The position numbers and the translations under genes were made by a program. A DNA stretch of 64,000 nt from Actinobacillus capsulatus DSM 19761 (GTDB lineage Bacteria > Pseudomonadota > Gammaproteobacteria > Enterobacterales > Pasteurellaceae): positions 26,429-90,428 of the forward strand of contig NZ_KB893943.1 in the NCBI RefSeq assembly GCF_000374285.1. Reading direction: 5' to 3'. The notes beneath the pieces were generated by a model, which was given only the letters and a program-made list of their open reading frames with translations, had not been told where the DNA came from and did not search any database. Shown here piece by piece: positions 9,243-19,141 of this stretch. The number at the start of each line of letters is the position of its first letter. Position 1 is the stretch's first letter.

Positions 9243-10382
9243 ATGGTAGCGATTACCGCAGAAAAACCGAATAAACCTAAGAAAAAAAGCTTATTAAGAA
9301 AGTTAAATCCATTACTTTGGTTAACGGTGATTTTTCCAACATTATTTTCAGCCATTTATTTTGGACTGTTTGCTTCGGATATTTATGTATCTGAATCAAG
9401 TTTTGTGGTGCGTTCGCCACGTAATCAGTCGTCGCTTTCAGGCGTGGGGGCGTTGTTACAAGGGACAGGTTTTACTCGTTCGCAAGACGATACTTATTCG
9501 GTGCAAGAATATATGCGTTCCCGTACTGCATTAGAACAATTACAAACCGAATTACCGGTTCGTGATTTTTATGCAACAAAAGGCGATATTCTGAGCCGTT
9601 TTAACGGTTTCGGTTTAAATGATACGCAGGAAGCGTTTTTCCGCTATTTTAAAGATCGTTTAAGCATTGATGTGGATTCCGTATCAGGGATTGCGACTTT
9701 ACGTGTACAAGCGTTTGAAGCGAGTGAGGGACAGCAGTTAAATGATAAATTGTTAAGACTGGGTGAAGACTTGATTAACCGTTTAAATGCTCGAGGTCGT
9801 AAAGATACCCTTGAGTTTGCTGCTCAAGCGGTGCAAGAAGCAGAAAAAAATGTCAATGAGACCGCTGAAGCGTTAAGTAAATATCGTATCAAAAATAAAA
9901 TTTTTGATTTGCCGGCACAATCGGGCGTACAGCTTTCTTTAATTTCGAGCCTGAAAAGTGAACTAATTCGTGTGGAAACGCAATTAGCGCAATTGCAGTC
10001 AATTACACCGGATAACCCACAAGTTGATGCATTACTGATGCGCCAAAAAAGTTTACGTAAAGAAATTGATGAACAGTCAAAACAGCTTTCGGGTAATACA
10101 GGAAGCTCGGTTGCGAATCAATCGGCGGATTATCAACGTTTAGTGTTAGCCAATGAATTAGCGCAGCAGCAACTTACCGCAGCAATGGCATCATTACACA
10201 ACACCCGAGGCGAAGCCGACCGTCAGCAACTTTATTTAGAAGTTATCAGTCAACCAAGTAAACCGGACTGGGCGTTGGCGCCAAGTCGTTTATATAACAT
10301 TATTGCCACTTTTATTATCGGTTTAATGTTATATGGAATTTTCGGTTTATTAATCACGAGCGTGAGAGAGCATAAAAACTAA
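9243..10382 (+). CDS. cpxC: Capsule export inner-membrane/periplasmic protein CpxC (BexC/KpsE family)
   Basis: 379 residues. A transmembrane segment at about 27-47 (LLWLTVIFPTLFSAIYFGLF) and another near the C-terminus (NIIATFIIGLMLYGIFGLLI) flank a large periplasmic coiled-coil region rich in Gln and Ala. This is the membrane-periplasmic adaptor layout that links the ABC transporter to the outer-membrane CpxD. GAGGAAAGG lies before the ATG. The stop overlaps the next ATG by one base (TAATG), indicating translational coupling with cpxB. Confidence 0.94.
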   Translation: MVAITAEKPNKPKKKSLLRKLNPLLWLTVIFPTLFSAIYFGLFASDIYVSESSFVVRSPRNQSSLSGVGALLQGTGFTRSQDDTYSVQEYMRSRTALEQLQTELPVRDFYATKGDILSRFNGFGLNDTQEAFFRYFKDRLSIDVDSVSGIATLRVQAFEASEGQQLNDKLLRLGEDLINRLNARGRKDTLEFAAQAVQEAEKNVNETAEALSKYRIKNKIFDLPAQSGVQLSLISSLKSELIRVETQLAQLQSITPDNPQVDALLMRQKSLRKEIDEQSKQLSGNTGSSVANQSADYQRLVLANELAQQQLTAAMASLHNTRGEADRQQLYLEVISQPSKPDWALAPSRLYNIIATFIIGLMLYGIFGLLITSVREHKN

Positions 10383-11179
10383 TGCAGTATGGTGACCAAA
10401 CAACGTTTCGACAATCATTAGCCATTCAGGGGCGTGTGATTTATGCGCTGTTGATGCGGGAGATTATTACCCGCTATGGGCGTAAGAATTTAGGTTTTTT
10501 ATGGTTGTTTGTTGAGCCGTTGCTCTTAACGTTTTTAATTGTGTTAATGTGGAAGTTTTTCCGTGCGGATAAAGTTTCTACGTTAAATATTGTTGCGTTT
10601 ACGATTACCGGCTATCCGATGGCGATGATGTGGCGAAATGTCTCAAATCGTGCGATTGGTTCGATTTCCGCTAACTTAAGTCTGTTATATCACCGTAACG
10701 TGCGCGTATTAGATACGATTTTTGCTCGTATGTTATTGGAAGTTGCCGGTGCGACAGTTGCTCAAATTCTTATTACGGCGGTGTTAGTTTTTATCGGTTG
10801 GATTGATACGCCGAAAGATGTGTTTTACATGGTGCTGGCTTGGACTTTAATGGCATTTTTTGCCTTTGGGTTAGGGCTGGTTATTTGTTCGTTAGCACAG
10901 AAGATCGAAGTATTCGGTAAAATTTGGAATACGCTGAGTTTCGTGTTATTACCGCTTTCAGGTGCATTTTTCTTCGTACATTCATTGCCTTCACAAATTC
11001 GTGAAATTGCGCAATGGGTGCCGATGATTAGCGGCACTGAAATGTTTCGTCATGGTTATTTTGGCGATTTAGTCCCAACGTATGAAAATATCGGTTTTTT
11101 AGTGGTATGCGATTTAGCAATGCTGTTATTAGGGCTGATTCTGGTGCGAAACTTCAGTAAAGGAATTGAACCGCAATGA
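10382..11179 (+). CDS. cpxB: Capsule ABC exporter permease CpxB (BexB/KpsM family)
   Basis: 265 residues with about six predicted membrane segments from residue 34 onward (for example [19 protein letters not shown] and LLLGLILV) and the ABC-2 permease character of KpsM/CtrC/BexB proteins. It forms the membrane channel half of the ATP-driven exporter that moves lipid-linked capsule across the inner membrane. It overlaps cpxC by one base and cpxA by four bases (ATGA), so the export genes are tightly coupled. Confidence 0.95.
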   Translation: MQYGDQTTFRQSLAIQGRVIYALLMREIITRYGRKNLGFLWLFVEPLLLTFLIVLMWKFFRADKVSTLNIVAFTITGYPMAMMWRNVSNRAIGSISANLSLLYHRNVRVLDTIFARMLLEVAGATVAQILITAVLVFIGWIDTPKDVFYMVLAWTLMAFFAFGLGLVICSLAQKIEVFGKIWNTLSFVLLPLSGAFFFVHSLPSQIREIAQWVPMISGTEMFRHGYFGDLVPTYENIGFLVVCDLAMLLLGLILVRNFSKGIEPQ

Positions 11180-11826
11180 TTAGTGTAAAAAATGTGAGCA
11201 AGCGCTATCATACTAATAGCGGTTGGAAAACGGTGTTACAGGATATTAATTTTGATCTACATAAAGGCGAAAAAATTGGTATTCTGGGACGTAACGGTGC
11301 AGGTAAGTCAACCTTAATTCGTTTAATGAGCGGCGTTGAGCCGCCGACAACCGGTACGATTGAACGCCATATGTCGATTTCTTGGCCGCTTGCGTTTAGC
11401 GGGGCGTTTCAAGGCAGTTTAACTGGTATGGATAACCTGCGTTTTATTTGCCGGATTTATAATGCTGATTTCGATTATGTGAAAGCATTTACCGAGGAAT
11501 TTTCTGAGCTTGGCGATTATTTATATGAGCCGGTGAAGAAATATTCTTCCGGTATGAAAGCCCGACTTGCGTTTGCCTTGTCGCTTTCAGTTGAGTTTGA
11601 TTGTTACTTAATTGATGAGGTAATTGCGGTAGGTGACTCTCGCTTTGCGGCAAAATGTAAGCACGAATTATTCGAGAAACGCAAAGATCGTTCGATTATT
11701 TTAGTATCGCATAGCCCGTCTGCAATGAAGGAATATTGCGATAATGCGATGGTGCTTGATAAGGGCATTATGCATAAATTCGAAAATATGGAGGAGGCTT
11801 ATAAGTTCTATAATGCCACCCAGTAA
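11176..11826 (+). CDS. cpxA: Capsule ABC exporter ATPase CpxA (BexA/KpsT family)
   Basis: 216 residues, the normal size for KpsT-type ATPases. Walker A is GRNGAGKS at 38-45, the ABC signature is YSSGMKARL near residue 124, Walker B is CYLIDEV near residue 150, and the switch His lies in LVSHSPSAM. It powers capsule export together with CpxB. The gene ends the cpx operon and is followed by a paired-uptake-word terminator. Confidence 0.96.
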   Translation: MISVKNVSKRYHTNSGWKTVLQDINFDLHKGEKIGILGRNGAGKSTLIRLMSGVEPPTTGTIERHMSISWPLAFSGAFQGSLTGMDNLRFICRIYNADFDYVKAFTEEFSELGDYLYEPVKKYSSGMKARLAFALSLSVEFDCYLIDEVIAVGDSRFAAKCKHELFEKRKDRSIILVSHSPSAMKEYCDNAMVLDKGIMHKFENMEEAYKFYNATQ

Positions 11827-11831
11827 GAAAG

Positions 11832-11877
11832 ACAAGCGGTTAAAAATGTAAAATTTTTTGCAAATTTGACCGCTTGT
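11832..11877 (+). terminator. Terminator of the cpx operon built from inverted uptake words
   Basis: ACAAGCGGT at 11832-11840 and its complement ACCGCTTGT at 11869-11877 form a stem, with a T-rich stretch between the arms. It starts 5 bp after the cpxA stop. Confidence 0.7.
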
Positions 11878-11898
11878 AGCTTTAAACTCTCTACGATG

Positions 11899-12008
11899 GC
11901 GCTCGTCTTTGACGAGTGCCTTTATTTTTCCCATATATCAATCAATTATCAGCACTCGTCAGGTGACAGGTGCTTATCTTCCGTGCAATTCGTGTTTTCC
12001 GTGGTTGA
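11899..12008 (+). repeat. Dispersed intergenic repeat, copy 1 (two hairpins)
   Basis: Two consecutive hairpins (GCGCTCGTC/GACGAGTGC and GCACTCGTC/GACAGGTGC) are followed by TATCTTCCGTGCAAT and CCGTGGTT. The same order occurs in reverse complement at 14610-14704, flanking modF and fmt. No coding potential was recognised. Confidence 0.7.
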
Positions 12009-12011
12009 ATT

Positions 12012-13484
12012 TCAGGCGTTTCCTGTTTTATTTAAAGCCGTCTTTACGTAGCAGTAACCGCCGTTATCTTGCGGGACAAATTCAAATAAATGCGTGATGC
12101 AATTTGGGGCGTCTGCATCTTGGTGCGAAACAAATAGCAACTGGGTTTGACTATTAGTCACAAGCTGTTCGATAAACTGTTTAACCAATTTGCGGTTTAC
12201 GCCGTCTAGGCCTTGCAGCGGTTCGTCTAAAATCAGAATCGGCGGGTGTTTTACCATGGCACGAGTAATCAATAATAACCGTTGTTGCCCCCACGAAAGT
12301 GAACGGAACGGTTTTTTCGCCAGATTGGCTAAATGCAAATGTTCCAGCCATTCCATTGCTTTTAGCTGTAAGGCACTTGGTACTGGTTGATAAACGCCGA
12401 TTGAGTCAAAAAAGCCGGATAAAATCACGTCTAACGCCGAACAATTCACCCGATAATCCATATGTAATTGGCTGCTCACATAGCCGATATTTTTCTTTAT
12501 GTCCCAAATTGTTTCACCGGAGCCACGCTGACGTCCGAATAAATGTACGTAATTAGCATAGGCTTGCGGATGGTCACCGGTAATAATCGAAAGCAAGGTC
12601 GATTTGCCGGCACCGTTCTGGCCTTTAATCCACCAATGTTGTTTTGGGGCAACCGTCCAAGTTAGATCATCAATAATGGTTTTTTCACCGTAATGAATCA
12701 TCACGTTTTTCAGTTCGAACGGATTGGTATTCGGCGGGAGCTGAATCAGCGGTGCAGCACTGTCCGGTAAAGGCGCATTCACATTCTGTTCTGCAAATTT
12801 TAGCGGAGAATAGACCGCTTGTTGTTCAATCGCTTGGCGTTCGCCTTGTAAAATTAGTTGCAGATTATCTAACAAAGCAATATGCGTGGCACAGTCGGGA
12901 ATATCATTAAAACGGTTGGAAATCAGTACCACCGCCATTTGCTTACCGAGCTGTGCCATAACGCCTTGCCAATAAGCGACCGAGGCTTGGTCTAACCCTT
13001 CAAAAGGCTCATCTAAAATCAGTAGATCCGGTTCGCTAACTAACATTTGGCAAAATAATACTTTGCGGCTTTCACCGGTCGAGAGCTGAATAAACGGGCG
13101 ATCTAATAACGGCTGGATACGTAACTTCGCTGCATATTCTTCGCATAATTGCGTTTTTTCGCTACCGTTTAAGATGATTTGACGGGCAGTCAATCCGAAA
13201 TCATCCGGTGAAACCATATCGTTATTACGGTGTTTAAATATTTGCTCAATGATTTTTTGTTGCTGCTCGAAAGAGAGTAAAGCGATATGTTGGAAGCTGT
13301 TTTGATATTCACCCGAATATAACGAAAGTGAATTGTGTAACGCTTGGGCGAAGGCGGTTTTGCCCGAGCCATTACCGCCGACAATTACCCAAAAATCGTG
13401 AGTGTTAATCTCTAGTGATTCAATCGACAGTTTACGTTGCTGCGAAAGGAAAAATAAGGCGTTATGGATGTTGATGTTTGGCAT
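12012..13484 (-). CDS. modF: ModF-like double ABC ATPase
   Basis: 490 residues, the same length as E. coli ModF, with two ABC ATPase domains in one chain. The first has Walker A GGNGSGKT near 37-44, signature LSTGESRK and Walker B LLILDEPFEGLD. The second has Walker A GQNGAGKS near 294, signature LSWGQQR and Walker B ILILDEPLQGLD. No membrane segment or periplasmic binding gene is adjacent, so despite its name a direct part in molybdate import is doubtful; family members are cytoplasmic ATPases of uncertain function. modF is the conserved flank of the A. pleuropneumoniae capsule locus, which supports the species call. Confidence 0.9.
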   Translation of the reverse strand: MPNINIHNALFFLSQQRKLSIESLEINTHDFWVIVGGNGSGKTAFAQALHNSLSLYSGEYQNSFQHIALLSFEQQQKIIEQIFKHRNNDMVSPDDFGLTARQIILNGSEKTQLCEEYAAKLRIQPLLDRPFIQLSTGESRKVLFCQMLVSEPDLLILDEPFEGLDQASVAYWQGVMAQLGKQMAVVLISNRFNDIPDCATHIALLDNLQLILQGERQAIEQQAVYSPLKFAEQNVNAPLPDSAAPLIQLPPNTNPFELKNVMIHYGEKTIIDDLTWTVAPKQHWWIKGQNGAGKSTLLSIITGDHPQAYANYVHLFGRQRGSGETIWDIKKNIGYVSSQLHMDYRVNCSALDVILSGFFDSIGVYQPVPSALQLKAMEWLEHLHLANLAKKPFRSLSWGQQRLLLITRAMVKHPPILILDEPLQGLDGVNRKLVKQFIEQLVTNSQTQLLFVSHQDADAPNCITHLFEFVPQDNGGYCYVKTALNKTGNA

Positions 13485-13579
13485 ATTGTGTTCCTGTTAT
13501 GACGGAAAACACAACGCTAATGGAATAATTATGCTAAGTGTGCGCGTTATATTTTCCGTATCAGAGAGTTTTTATATTT

Positions 13580-14530
13580 TTAGAGTTGTTTGCCTACTGC
13601 AAACCAATCGGCACGCCCGTTAAGGAAGTCTTGCACGGACATCGGTTTTTTGCCAGAAGGTTGTAATTGAGTGATATTTAATACACCGTCTTGTGTTGCA
13701 ATTTGAATACCGTTTTTATCCACTTGTAATACCGTACCGGCAGCTTTGGTTTGATGCGGTAACACATTCGCTTGATACACTTTCACGCTTTGTTCCACGC
13801 CGCCCACCTCTAACGTGAGGAAGCTAATCGGCCACGGGTTAAACGCACGAATATTGCGTTCTAGCTGACAAGCGGTCAAATTCCAGTCTAATTTTGCTTC
13901 TTCTTTTGAGAGTTTTTCCGCATAGTTGGAAAGCGCTTCATCTTGTTTTTCCGCTTGAAATGTTTGGCTTTCTAAACCGTTTAACACCGCTAATAACGCC
14001 GGCGGCGCAAGTTCGGCTAATTTGGCATATAACGAAGCGGAGGTTTCGTCTGCAGCAATCGGTGTAGTAACTTTGTGTAACATATCGCCGGTATCTAAGC
14101 CGATATCCATTTGCATAATGGTCACGCCGGTTTCCTGATCGCCTGCCCAAATCGAGCGTTGAATCGGTGCCGCACCACGCCAGCGTGGTAACAGCGAACC
14201 ATGCACATTTAAACAACCGTATTTCGGCGCATTCAGTACCGCTTCCGGTAAGATTAAACCGTAAGCTACTACGACCATCACATCGGCATTCAGTGCTTTT
14301 AATTCCGCTTGCGCTTCTTCTTTACGTAAGGATTTTGGTTGATATACCGGAATGTTATGTTGTTCGGCTAATTGTTTTACCGGGCTGGCTTGCAGTTTTT
14401 TACCTCTGCCGGCAGGTTTGTCCGGTTGGGTATAAACCGCAATCACATTATGTTCTGAATCTAATAACGCTTGTAAGTGTTGTGCGGCAAAATCAGGTGT
14501 GCCGGCAAAAATAATATTAAGTTTTGACAT
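13580..14530 (-). CDS. fmt: Methionyl-tRNA formyltransferase
   Basis: 316 residues, close to the 315 of E. coli Fmt. Family motifs are present: [14 protein letters not shown] at 5-18, the [13 protein letters not shown] loop near residue 112 with the catalytic Asn/His/Asp set (NVHGSLLP and, further on, [11 protein letters not shown]). It formylates Met-tRNA(fMet) with 10-formyl-THF for initiation. In many relatives fmt lies next to def, which is not seen here: the neighbours are modF and a TAXI protein. It is flanked on both outer sides by the 110-bp dispersed repeat. Confidence 0.97.
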   Translation of the reverse strand: MSKLNIIFAGTPDFAAQHLQALLDSEHNVIAVYTQPDKPAGRGKKLQASPVKQLAEQHNIPVYQPKSLRKEEAQAELKALNADVMVVVAYGLILPEAVLNAPKYGCLNVHGSLLPRWRGAAPIQRSIWAGDQETGVTIMQMDIGLDTGDMLHKVTTPIAADETSASLYAKLAELAPPALLAVLNGLESQTFQAEKQDEALSNYAEKLSKEEAKLDWNLTACQLERNIRAFNPWPISFLTLEVGGVEQSVKVYQANVLPHQTKAAGTVLQVDKNGIQIATQDGVLNITQLQPSGKKPMSVQDFLNGRADWFAVGKQL

Positions 14531-14609
14531 AATTTTTCGTTGATAAGTGAATGGATAACGGAATTGTAACAGAAGAAATGCGGCAGCTGTGTTTTGTGCT
14601 AAATATTTT

Positions 14610-14704
14610 TAACCACGGAATGCGCAGATTGCACGGAAGATAGCGCCCGTCTCCCGACGGGTGCTGATAATTAAAAATACAGGCACGCGTCAGAGCCGAG
14701 CGCT
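14610..14704 (-). repeat. Dispersed intergenic repeat, copy 2 (inverted)
   Basis: The reverse complement reads through hairpin GCGCTCGGC/ACGCGTGCC, TGTATTTTT, hairpin GCACCCGTC/GACGGGCGC, TATCTTCCGTGCAAT and CCGTGGTT, matching copy 1 at 11899-12008 in order and spacing. Confidence 0.7.
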
Positions 14705-14740
14705 ATTAGGGGGATATTTGAAAAGCTGCAGAAGGGGTAA

Positions 14741-15691
14741 TTATAACCAACCGCGTTCTTTATAATATTTCACAGCACCGGAATGGAGCGGAGCGGATAG
14801 CGCATTTTTGACCATTTCCGTTTCGGATAAATGAGCAAATGCCGGATGCGATTTTTTAAAACGGGCGAAATTTTCAAATACCGCTTTCACTACTCGGTAA
14901 ACCTGTTCCTCACTTACATCGCTTGACGTGACTAAAGTTGCATAAACCCCGAAAGAATCGACCGCTTGTTCAACACCTTTATAAACTTTTGCCGGAATGG
15001 TTGCTTTCGCATAATAACTTTGCTCCGCCACCAATTTACTAACCACTTCATCGGTAACCGGAATCAAGCGAATATCGCAACTATTCGCGGTTTCTTTTAA
15101 CGCTGCATTCGGGTGACCGACATTATAGCTAATCGCATCGACATCTTTATCGCATAATGCGCTACCCATTTCAGCTGGCGTGAGTTTTAACGCTTCTTTA
15201 AAATTCGCTTCCGTCCAGCCTTTAGTTTTTAGTAATACATTCATTGTTGCTTGCGTACCGGAGCCATCTACGCCGACATTCACTTTTTTACCTTGCAAAT
15301 CATCGACCGATTGAATAGCGGAATCGTTGCGTACTACTAAGGTAAACGGTTCGGGATAAATCGAGAAAATGGCACGTAGTTTGTCGTTCTGTTTGCCTTC
15401 AAATGAACTGGTGCCGTGATAAGAATGATATTGCCAATCCGACTGCACAATGCCCATTTCTAACTGACCGTTAGCGATTTTATTCAGATTATCAACCGAA
15501 GCATCGCTGGCAAATGCTTTACAAGCGGTGTGATTTTCGCTGCGATTTACAAATTGGCAAATCACATTACCGGTGACGAAATAAAGTCCGGTGTCACTGC
15601 CTGTGCCTAATTTAATTTGGGTTTGTTCCGCCTGTGCGAAGCCTGCAAGTAGCATTGTGGCTAAGAGTGAGAGTTTTGGTGGGATTTTCAT
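14741..15691 (-). CDS. TAXI-family TRAP transporter substrate-binding protein
   Basis: From the ATG at 15691 (GAGGAAA upstream) the protein has 316 residues and begins with a cleavable signal peptide, MKIPPKLSLLATMLLAGFAQA. The mature start IKLGTGSDTGLYFVTGNVIC, followed by LEMGIVQSDWQYH and KVNVGVDGSGTQATMNVLL, is typical of TAXI-type periplasmic solute receptors, often for glutamate or other dicarboxylates. A longer frame from 15802 would destroy the signal peptide and is rejected. No TRAP membrane subunit lies nearby, so its permease must be encoded elsewhere. Confidence 0.9.
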   Translation of the reverse strand: MKIPPKLSLLATMLLAGFAQAEQTQIKLGTGSDTGLYFVTGNVICQFVNRSENHTACKAFASDASVDNLNKIANGQLEMGIVQSDWQYHSYHGTSSFEGKQNDKLRAIFSIYPEPFTLVVRNDSAIQSVDDLQGKKVNVGVDGSGTQATMNVLLKTKGWTEANFKEALKLTPAEMGSALCDKDVDAISYNVGHPNAALKETANSCDIRLIPVTDEVVSKLVAEQSYYAKATIPAKVYKGVEQAVDSFGVYATLVTSSDVSEEQVYRVVKAVFENFARFKKSHPAFAHLSETEMVKNALSAPLHSGAVKYYKERGWL

Positions 15692-15852
15692 GGAAATTTC
15701 CTCAAAATAGAATGGTGTTTGCCGGTTGAAGATATCCTTTTTTGTACAATATATGCAACTTTTTTCTCCATTTTTTAACCGCAAGCGGTCAAAAATCGCC
15801 AATTTCTTGCAATTAGGGTATGATCTAATCTTTTATTTGAGCATGATGACAT

Positions 15853-16461
15853 ATGGAATACTTTATCCCTCAACAGCCGGTAATTTTTGAGGAAGAAATC
15901 AAAAAGAGCCGATTTATCACATACTTACGTCATACGGAAGGTATGGAACAGGCGAAAGCGTTTTGGGCGGAAATGAAAATGCTTCATCCTCAAGCTCGCC
16001 ATTGGTGTTGGGCAACGGTGGCGGGAATGCCGAATGATTCGCAACAATACGGTTTTTCGGATGACGGTGAACCTTCCGGCACTGCCGGTAAGCCGATGCT
16101 CAATTACCTGTTAGGTTCGGGACTGGGAGAAATTACTGCGGTCGTAGTGCGCTATTACGGCGGCATTCAATTAGGTACCGGCGGTTTGGTTAAAGCATAC
16201 GGTGGCGGTGTGCAACAGGCGTTATTGCAAGTGGAAAAGCAGCGCAAAGTGCTGCGCCAAAATTACCAGTTGGTATGTGAATACGATCAATTCAATACAG
16301 TGCAGCATTTGCTGAATAGCTACGATATTGAGCTGCTTGAGCAGCATTTTACCGAGGTAATTGAGCTGAATTTAGCGATTAATCCGGCGGATATTGCGCT
16401 GCTAAGTGAACAATTGACGCAGCGTTTTTCCGGCAAGTTGCAGCTTAACAAACCGGATTAA
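15853..16461 (+). CDS. yigZ: YigZ/IMPACT family protein
   Basis: 202 residues. The N-terminal UPF0029 domain shows KKSRFITYL near residue 18, DDGEPSGTAGKPML near residue 74 and VVRYYGGIQLGTGGLVKAY near residue 97. The C-terminal half is the small ferredoxin-like UPF0029 extension. The biochemical role is not settled; the IMPACT relatives act in translation control. It precedes trkH and hemG, the same order as in E. coli. Confidence 0.93.
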   Translation: MEYFIPQQPVIFEEEIKKSRFITYLRHTEGMEQAKAFWAEMKMLHPQARHWCWATVAGMPNDSQQYGFSDDGEPSGTAGKPMLNYLLGSGLGEITAVVVRYYGGIQLGTGGLVKAYGGGVQQALLQVEKQRKVLRQNYQLVCEYDQFNTVQHLLNSYDIELLEQHFTEVIELNLAINPADIALLSEQLTQRFSGKLQLNKPD

Positions 16462-16532
16462 TTTATGTATGGGCGCTTTTTTGCTAAAATCCCGCCTTAT
16501 TTAACCGCTTATAGAAACACTTTGAGGACTTT

Positions 16533-18011
16533 GTGCAGTTTTTAACTATTATCCGCATTGTCGGAATTTTGGTAATGAGCTTTTCGGTTACGATGCTTTT
16601 ACCGGCGTTTGTCGCACTGATTTATGGTGATGGTGGCGGTCGAGAATTTTTACAATCGTTCCTACTCACATTTTCGGTCGGCGCACTTTTATGGTGGTTT
16701 TGCCGAGATCGAAAGGAAGAACTCCGCTCACGGGAAGGTTTTTTAATCGTGGTCTTGTTCTGGGTGGTACTGGGCTCATTAGGGGCTGTGCCTTTTATTA
16801 TTTTAGAGCACCCGAATTTAAATATCAGTGAATCGATTTTCGAATCGTTTTCGGGGCTTACCACCACCGGTGCAACGGTAATCACCGGTTTGGACAGTCT
16901 ACCGAAAGCGATTTTATTCTACCGCCAATTCCTGCAATGGTTGGGCGGTATGGGGATCATCGTATTAGCGATTGCGATTATTCCGCTGATTGGTTTAGGT
17001 AAATTATACCGAGCCGAAATGCCAGGTCCGTTAAAAGACCAAAAAATGCGCCCTCGGATTGCGGAAATTTCCAAGTTACTTTGGCAGATTTATTTCACCT
17101 TAACCGTCTTATGTACCTTTGCGTTTAAAATGGCGGGGATGACATGGTTTGATGCGATTTGCCATAGTTTTGCCACGATTTCCATCGGCGGTTTTTCAAC
17201 GCATGATGCAAGTATGGGCTATTTTAACAGTGGTGCAATTAATCTGATCACTGTGGTGTTTTTATTGATTTCGTCTTGTAACTTCGGGTTACATTTTGCC
17301 TTAATCGATCGCCTTAAAGATAAAAATAGTAAACGTTCCGGTAATCTGGTTAAGCGCTTATATTGGAAGGATTATGAGTTCCGTTCGTTTGCTTTTATTC
17401 AGCTTAGTTTATTCCTAATTTGCTTGGCAATTTTGAGCGGTTATAACTATTTTGAAGATTCGCAGATAACTTTCCAGCAAGCGTTATTCCAATCGGTCTC
17501 GATTTCAACCACAGCCGGTTTTACCACCAATGATTTCAGCCAATGGCCGTCATTTTTACCGATCTTATTGGTGATGGCGTCATTTATCGGTGGTTGTGCC
17601 GGCTCAACCGGTGGCGGCTTGAAAGTGATTCGTGTGATGTTACTGTATTTGCAAGCCAATCGAGAAATTCACCGCTTCGTACATCCAAATTCGGTTAAAC
17701 CGATTAAGTTAGGTACGCATATTTTCTCGGATCGTATTGAAGAGGGGATTTGGGCGTTTTTCTCCGCCTATGTCTTTGTATTTATTGTGTGCTGGCTTGG
17801 CAGTATCGCCTTTGGCATGGAAACCTTTGATGCGTTTAATGCGGTGATTGCCTCATTAAATAATCTGGGGCCGGCACTAGGCAGCGTAAGTAGTAATTTT
17901 ACCCAAATACCGGACGGCGCCAAATGGGTACTGACCATTGCGATGGTGTGCGGACGTTTAGAAGTATTTACCTTATTGGTTATTCTAAGCCCGGTATTTT
18001 GGAAAGATTAA
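16533..18011 (+). CDS. trkH: Trk potassium uptake channel subunit TrkH
   Basis: 492 residues starting with GTG and preceded by GAGGA. The four pore-loop filter repeats are visible: TTTGATVITG near 110, TISIGGFSTHD near 216, SISTTAGFTTND near 325, and ASLNNLGPALG near 441. It forms the K+-translocating membrane dimer that works with the cytoplasmic TrkA gating ring (not in the window). It is followed 21 bp later by hemG, suggesting co-transcription. Confidence 0.96.
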   Translation: MQFLTIIRIVGILVMSFSVTMLLPAFVALIYGDGGGREFLQSFLLTFSVGALLWWFCRDRKEELRSREGFLIVVLFWVVLGSLGAVPFIILEHPNLNISESIFESFSGLTTTGATVITGLDSLPKAILFYRQFLQWLGGMGIIVLAIAIIPLIGLGKLYRAEMPGPLKDQKMRPRIAEISKLLWQIYFTLTVLCTFAFKMAGMTWFDAICHSFATISIGGFSTHDASMGYFNSGAINLITVVFLLISSCNFGLHFALIDRLKDKNSKRSGNLVKRLYWKDYEFRSFAFIQLSLFLICLAILSGYNYFEDSQITFQQALFQSVSISTTAGFTTNDFSQWPSFLPILLVMASFIGGCAGSTGGGLKVIRVMLLYLQANREIHRFVHPNSVKPIKLGTHIFSDRIEEGIWAFFSAYVFVFIVCWLGSIAFGMETFDAFNAVIASLNNLGPALGSVSSNFTQIPDGAKWVLTIAMVCGRLEVFTLLVILSPVFWKD

Positions 18012-18032
18012 TCATAAAAACGGAATGAATAA

Positions 18033-18560
18033 ATGAAAACCCTAATTCTCTATTTTACGACGGACGGGCAAACTCAGCGCATCGCACAAGCGATTGCCGC
18101 TGAAATTGCACACGAAGTGGAATTAGTTTCACTGAAGCAACAAGCGGTCGATTTTGCCGAAAAACTTGCAAGTGCCGATCAAATTGTGATTGGCGCTTCG
18201 ATTCGATACGGGCATTTTGATCAAACGGTGTATAAGTTTATCGAGCAGTATCATCAGATGCTGAATCAAAAAACGTCTGCATTTTTTAGTGTGAATCTGA
18301 CCGCACGTAAAGAGAATCGAAAGACGCCGGAAACTAACGTTTATACCCGTAAGTTTCTCGCTAGAATTAAGTGGAAACCGACTAAGGTAGAAGTAATTGC
18401 CGGCGCACTATTGTATCCTCGCTACACGTTATTTGATCGCCTTTGTATTCAGTTAATTATGAAATTGACCAAAGGCGAAACGGATGCAAGTCGAGAATAT
18501 GAATATACAAATTGGCAACAAGTTGCCCAATTTGGACAAATGTTAAACAAATTCCGGTGA
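18033..18560 (+). CDS. hemG: Menaquinone-dependent protoporphyrinogen IX dehydrogenase HemG
   Basis: 175 residues with a flavodoxin fold. The FMN phosphate loop is LYFTTDGQTQRIAQAIA at 6-22, followed by VIGASIRYGHFDQTVY near 53. The insert around NLTARKENRKTPETN is the long-chain loop typical of HemG. It oxidises protoporphyrinogen IX to protoporphyrin IX and passes electrons to menaquinone, joining heme synthesis to the anaerobic chains (Frd, Nap) encoded later in the window. Confidence 0.93.
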   Translation: MKTLILYFTTDGQTQRIAQAIAAEIAHEVELVSLKQQAVDFAEKLASADQIVIGASIRYGHFDQTVYKFIEQYHQMLNQKTSAFFSVNLTARKENRKTPETNVYTRKFLARIKWKPTKVEVIAGALLYPRYTLFDRLCIQLIMKLTKGETDASREYEYTNWQQVAQFGQMLNKFR

Positions 18561-18668
18561 GTGTAAATTTAGTTAAATATATTAATCGGATTTTAACGTT
18601 TGCTTTATAATCGCCCGCCACCACCTAATGGTGGGCATAGAGTGTTTTATTTTTCAAAGGAAAAGCAA

Positions 18669-19058
18669 ATGAGTATCTTAAAAGAGTTTCGTGAATTCGC
18701 TGTAAAAGGTAACGTAGTTGATATGGCTGTCGGTGTGATCATCGGTGGTGCATTCGGTAAAATCGTATCTTCATTAGTAAGCGATGTAGTAATGCCACCT
18801 ATCGGCTGGTTAATCGGCGGCGTGGATTTTAAAGATCTTGCAGTTGAAATCGCACCAGCAAAAGAAGGTGCTGAAGCGGTAATGTTAAAATACGGTGCAT
18901 TCATCCAAAACGTATTTGATTTCTTAATTATTGCAATCGCAGTATTCGGTATGGTTAAAGTGATCAACAAACTTAAAAAACCAGCAGAAGCTGCGCCGGC
19001 TGAACCATCAGCAGAAGAAAAATTATTAACAGAAATCCGTGATTTATTGAAAAAATAA
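18669..19058 (+). CDS. mscL: Large-conductance mechanosensitive channel
   Basis: 129 residues from the ATG at 18669. The N-terminus [20 protein letters not shown] and the first membrane helix [20 protein letters not shown] are canonical. A second helix ([18 protein letters not shown]) is followed by the charged C-terminal bundle. An upstream TTG at 18600 would add 23 non-conserved residues and is rejected. TATAAT at 18606-18611 may be its -10 box. MscL opens under membrane tension to release solutes during hypo-osmotic shock. Confidence 0.97.
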   Translation: MSILKEFREFAVKGNVVDMAVGVIIGGAFGKIVSSLVSDVVMPPIGWLIGGVDFKDLAVEIAPAKEGAEAVMLKYGAFIQNVFDFLIIAIAVFGMVKVINKLKKPAEAAPAEPSAEEKLLTEIRDLLKK

Positions 19059-19104
19059 TTCGGATAAAAAAAGAGGGAGCGTAAGCTCATCTTATCTAAG
19101 GAAT

Positions 19105-19137
19105 AAAAAATAGCGAGTAGATTACTCGCTATTTTTT
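19105..19137. terminator. Bidirectional terminator between mscL and the DUF417 gene
   Basis: A 14-bp perfect stem (19105-19118 with 19124-19137) has a 5-nt loop, an A-run on the left and a T-run on the right, so it can stop transcription of both convergent genes. Confidence 0.9.
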
Positions 19138-19141
19138 ATGT

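Noticed and set aside
18600..18668. 23-codon N-terminal extension of mscL
   Set aside because: It overlaps the likely TATAAT promoter element and is not conserved; MscL starts at MSILKEF.
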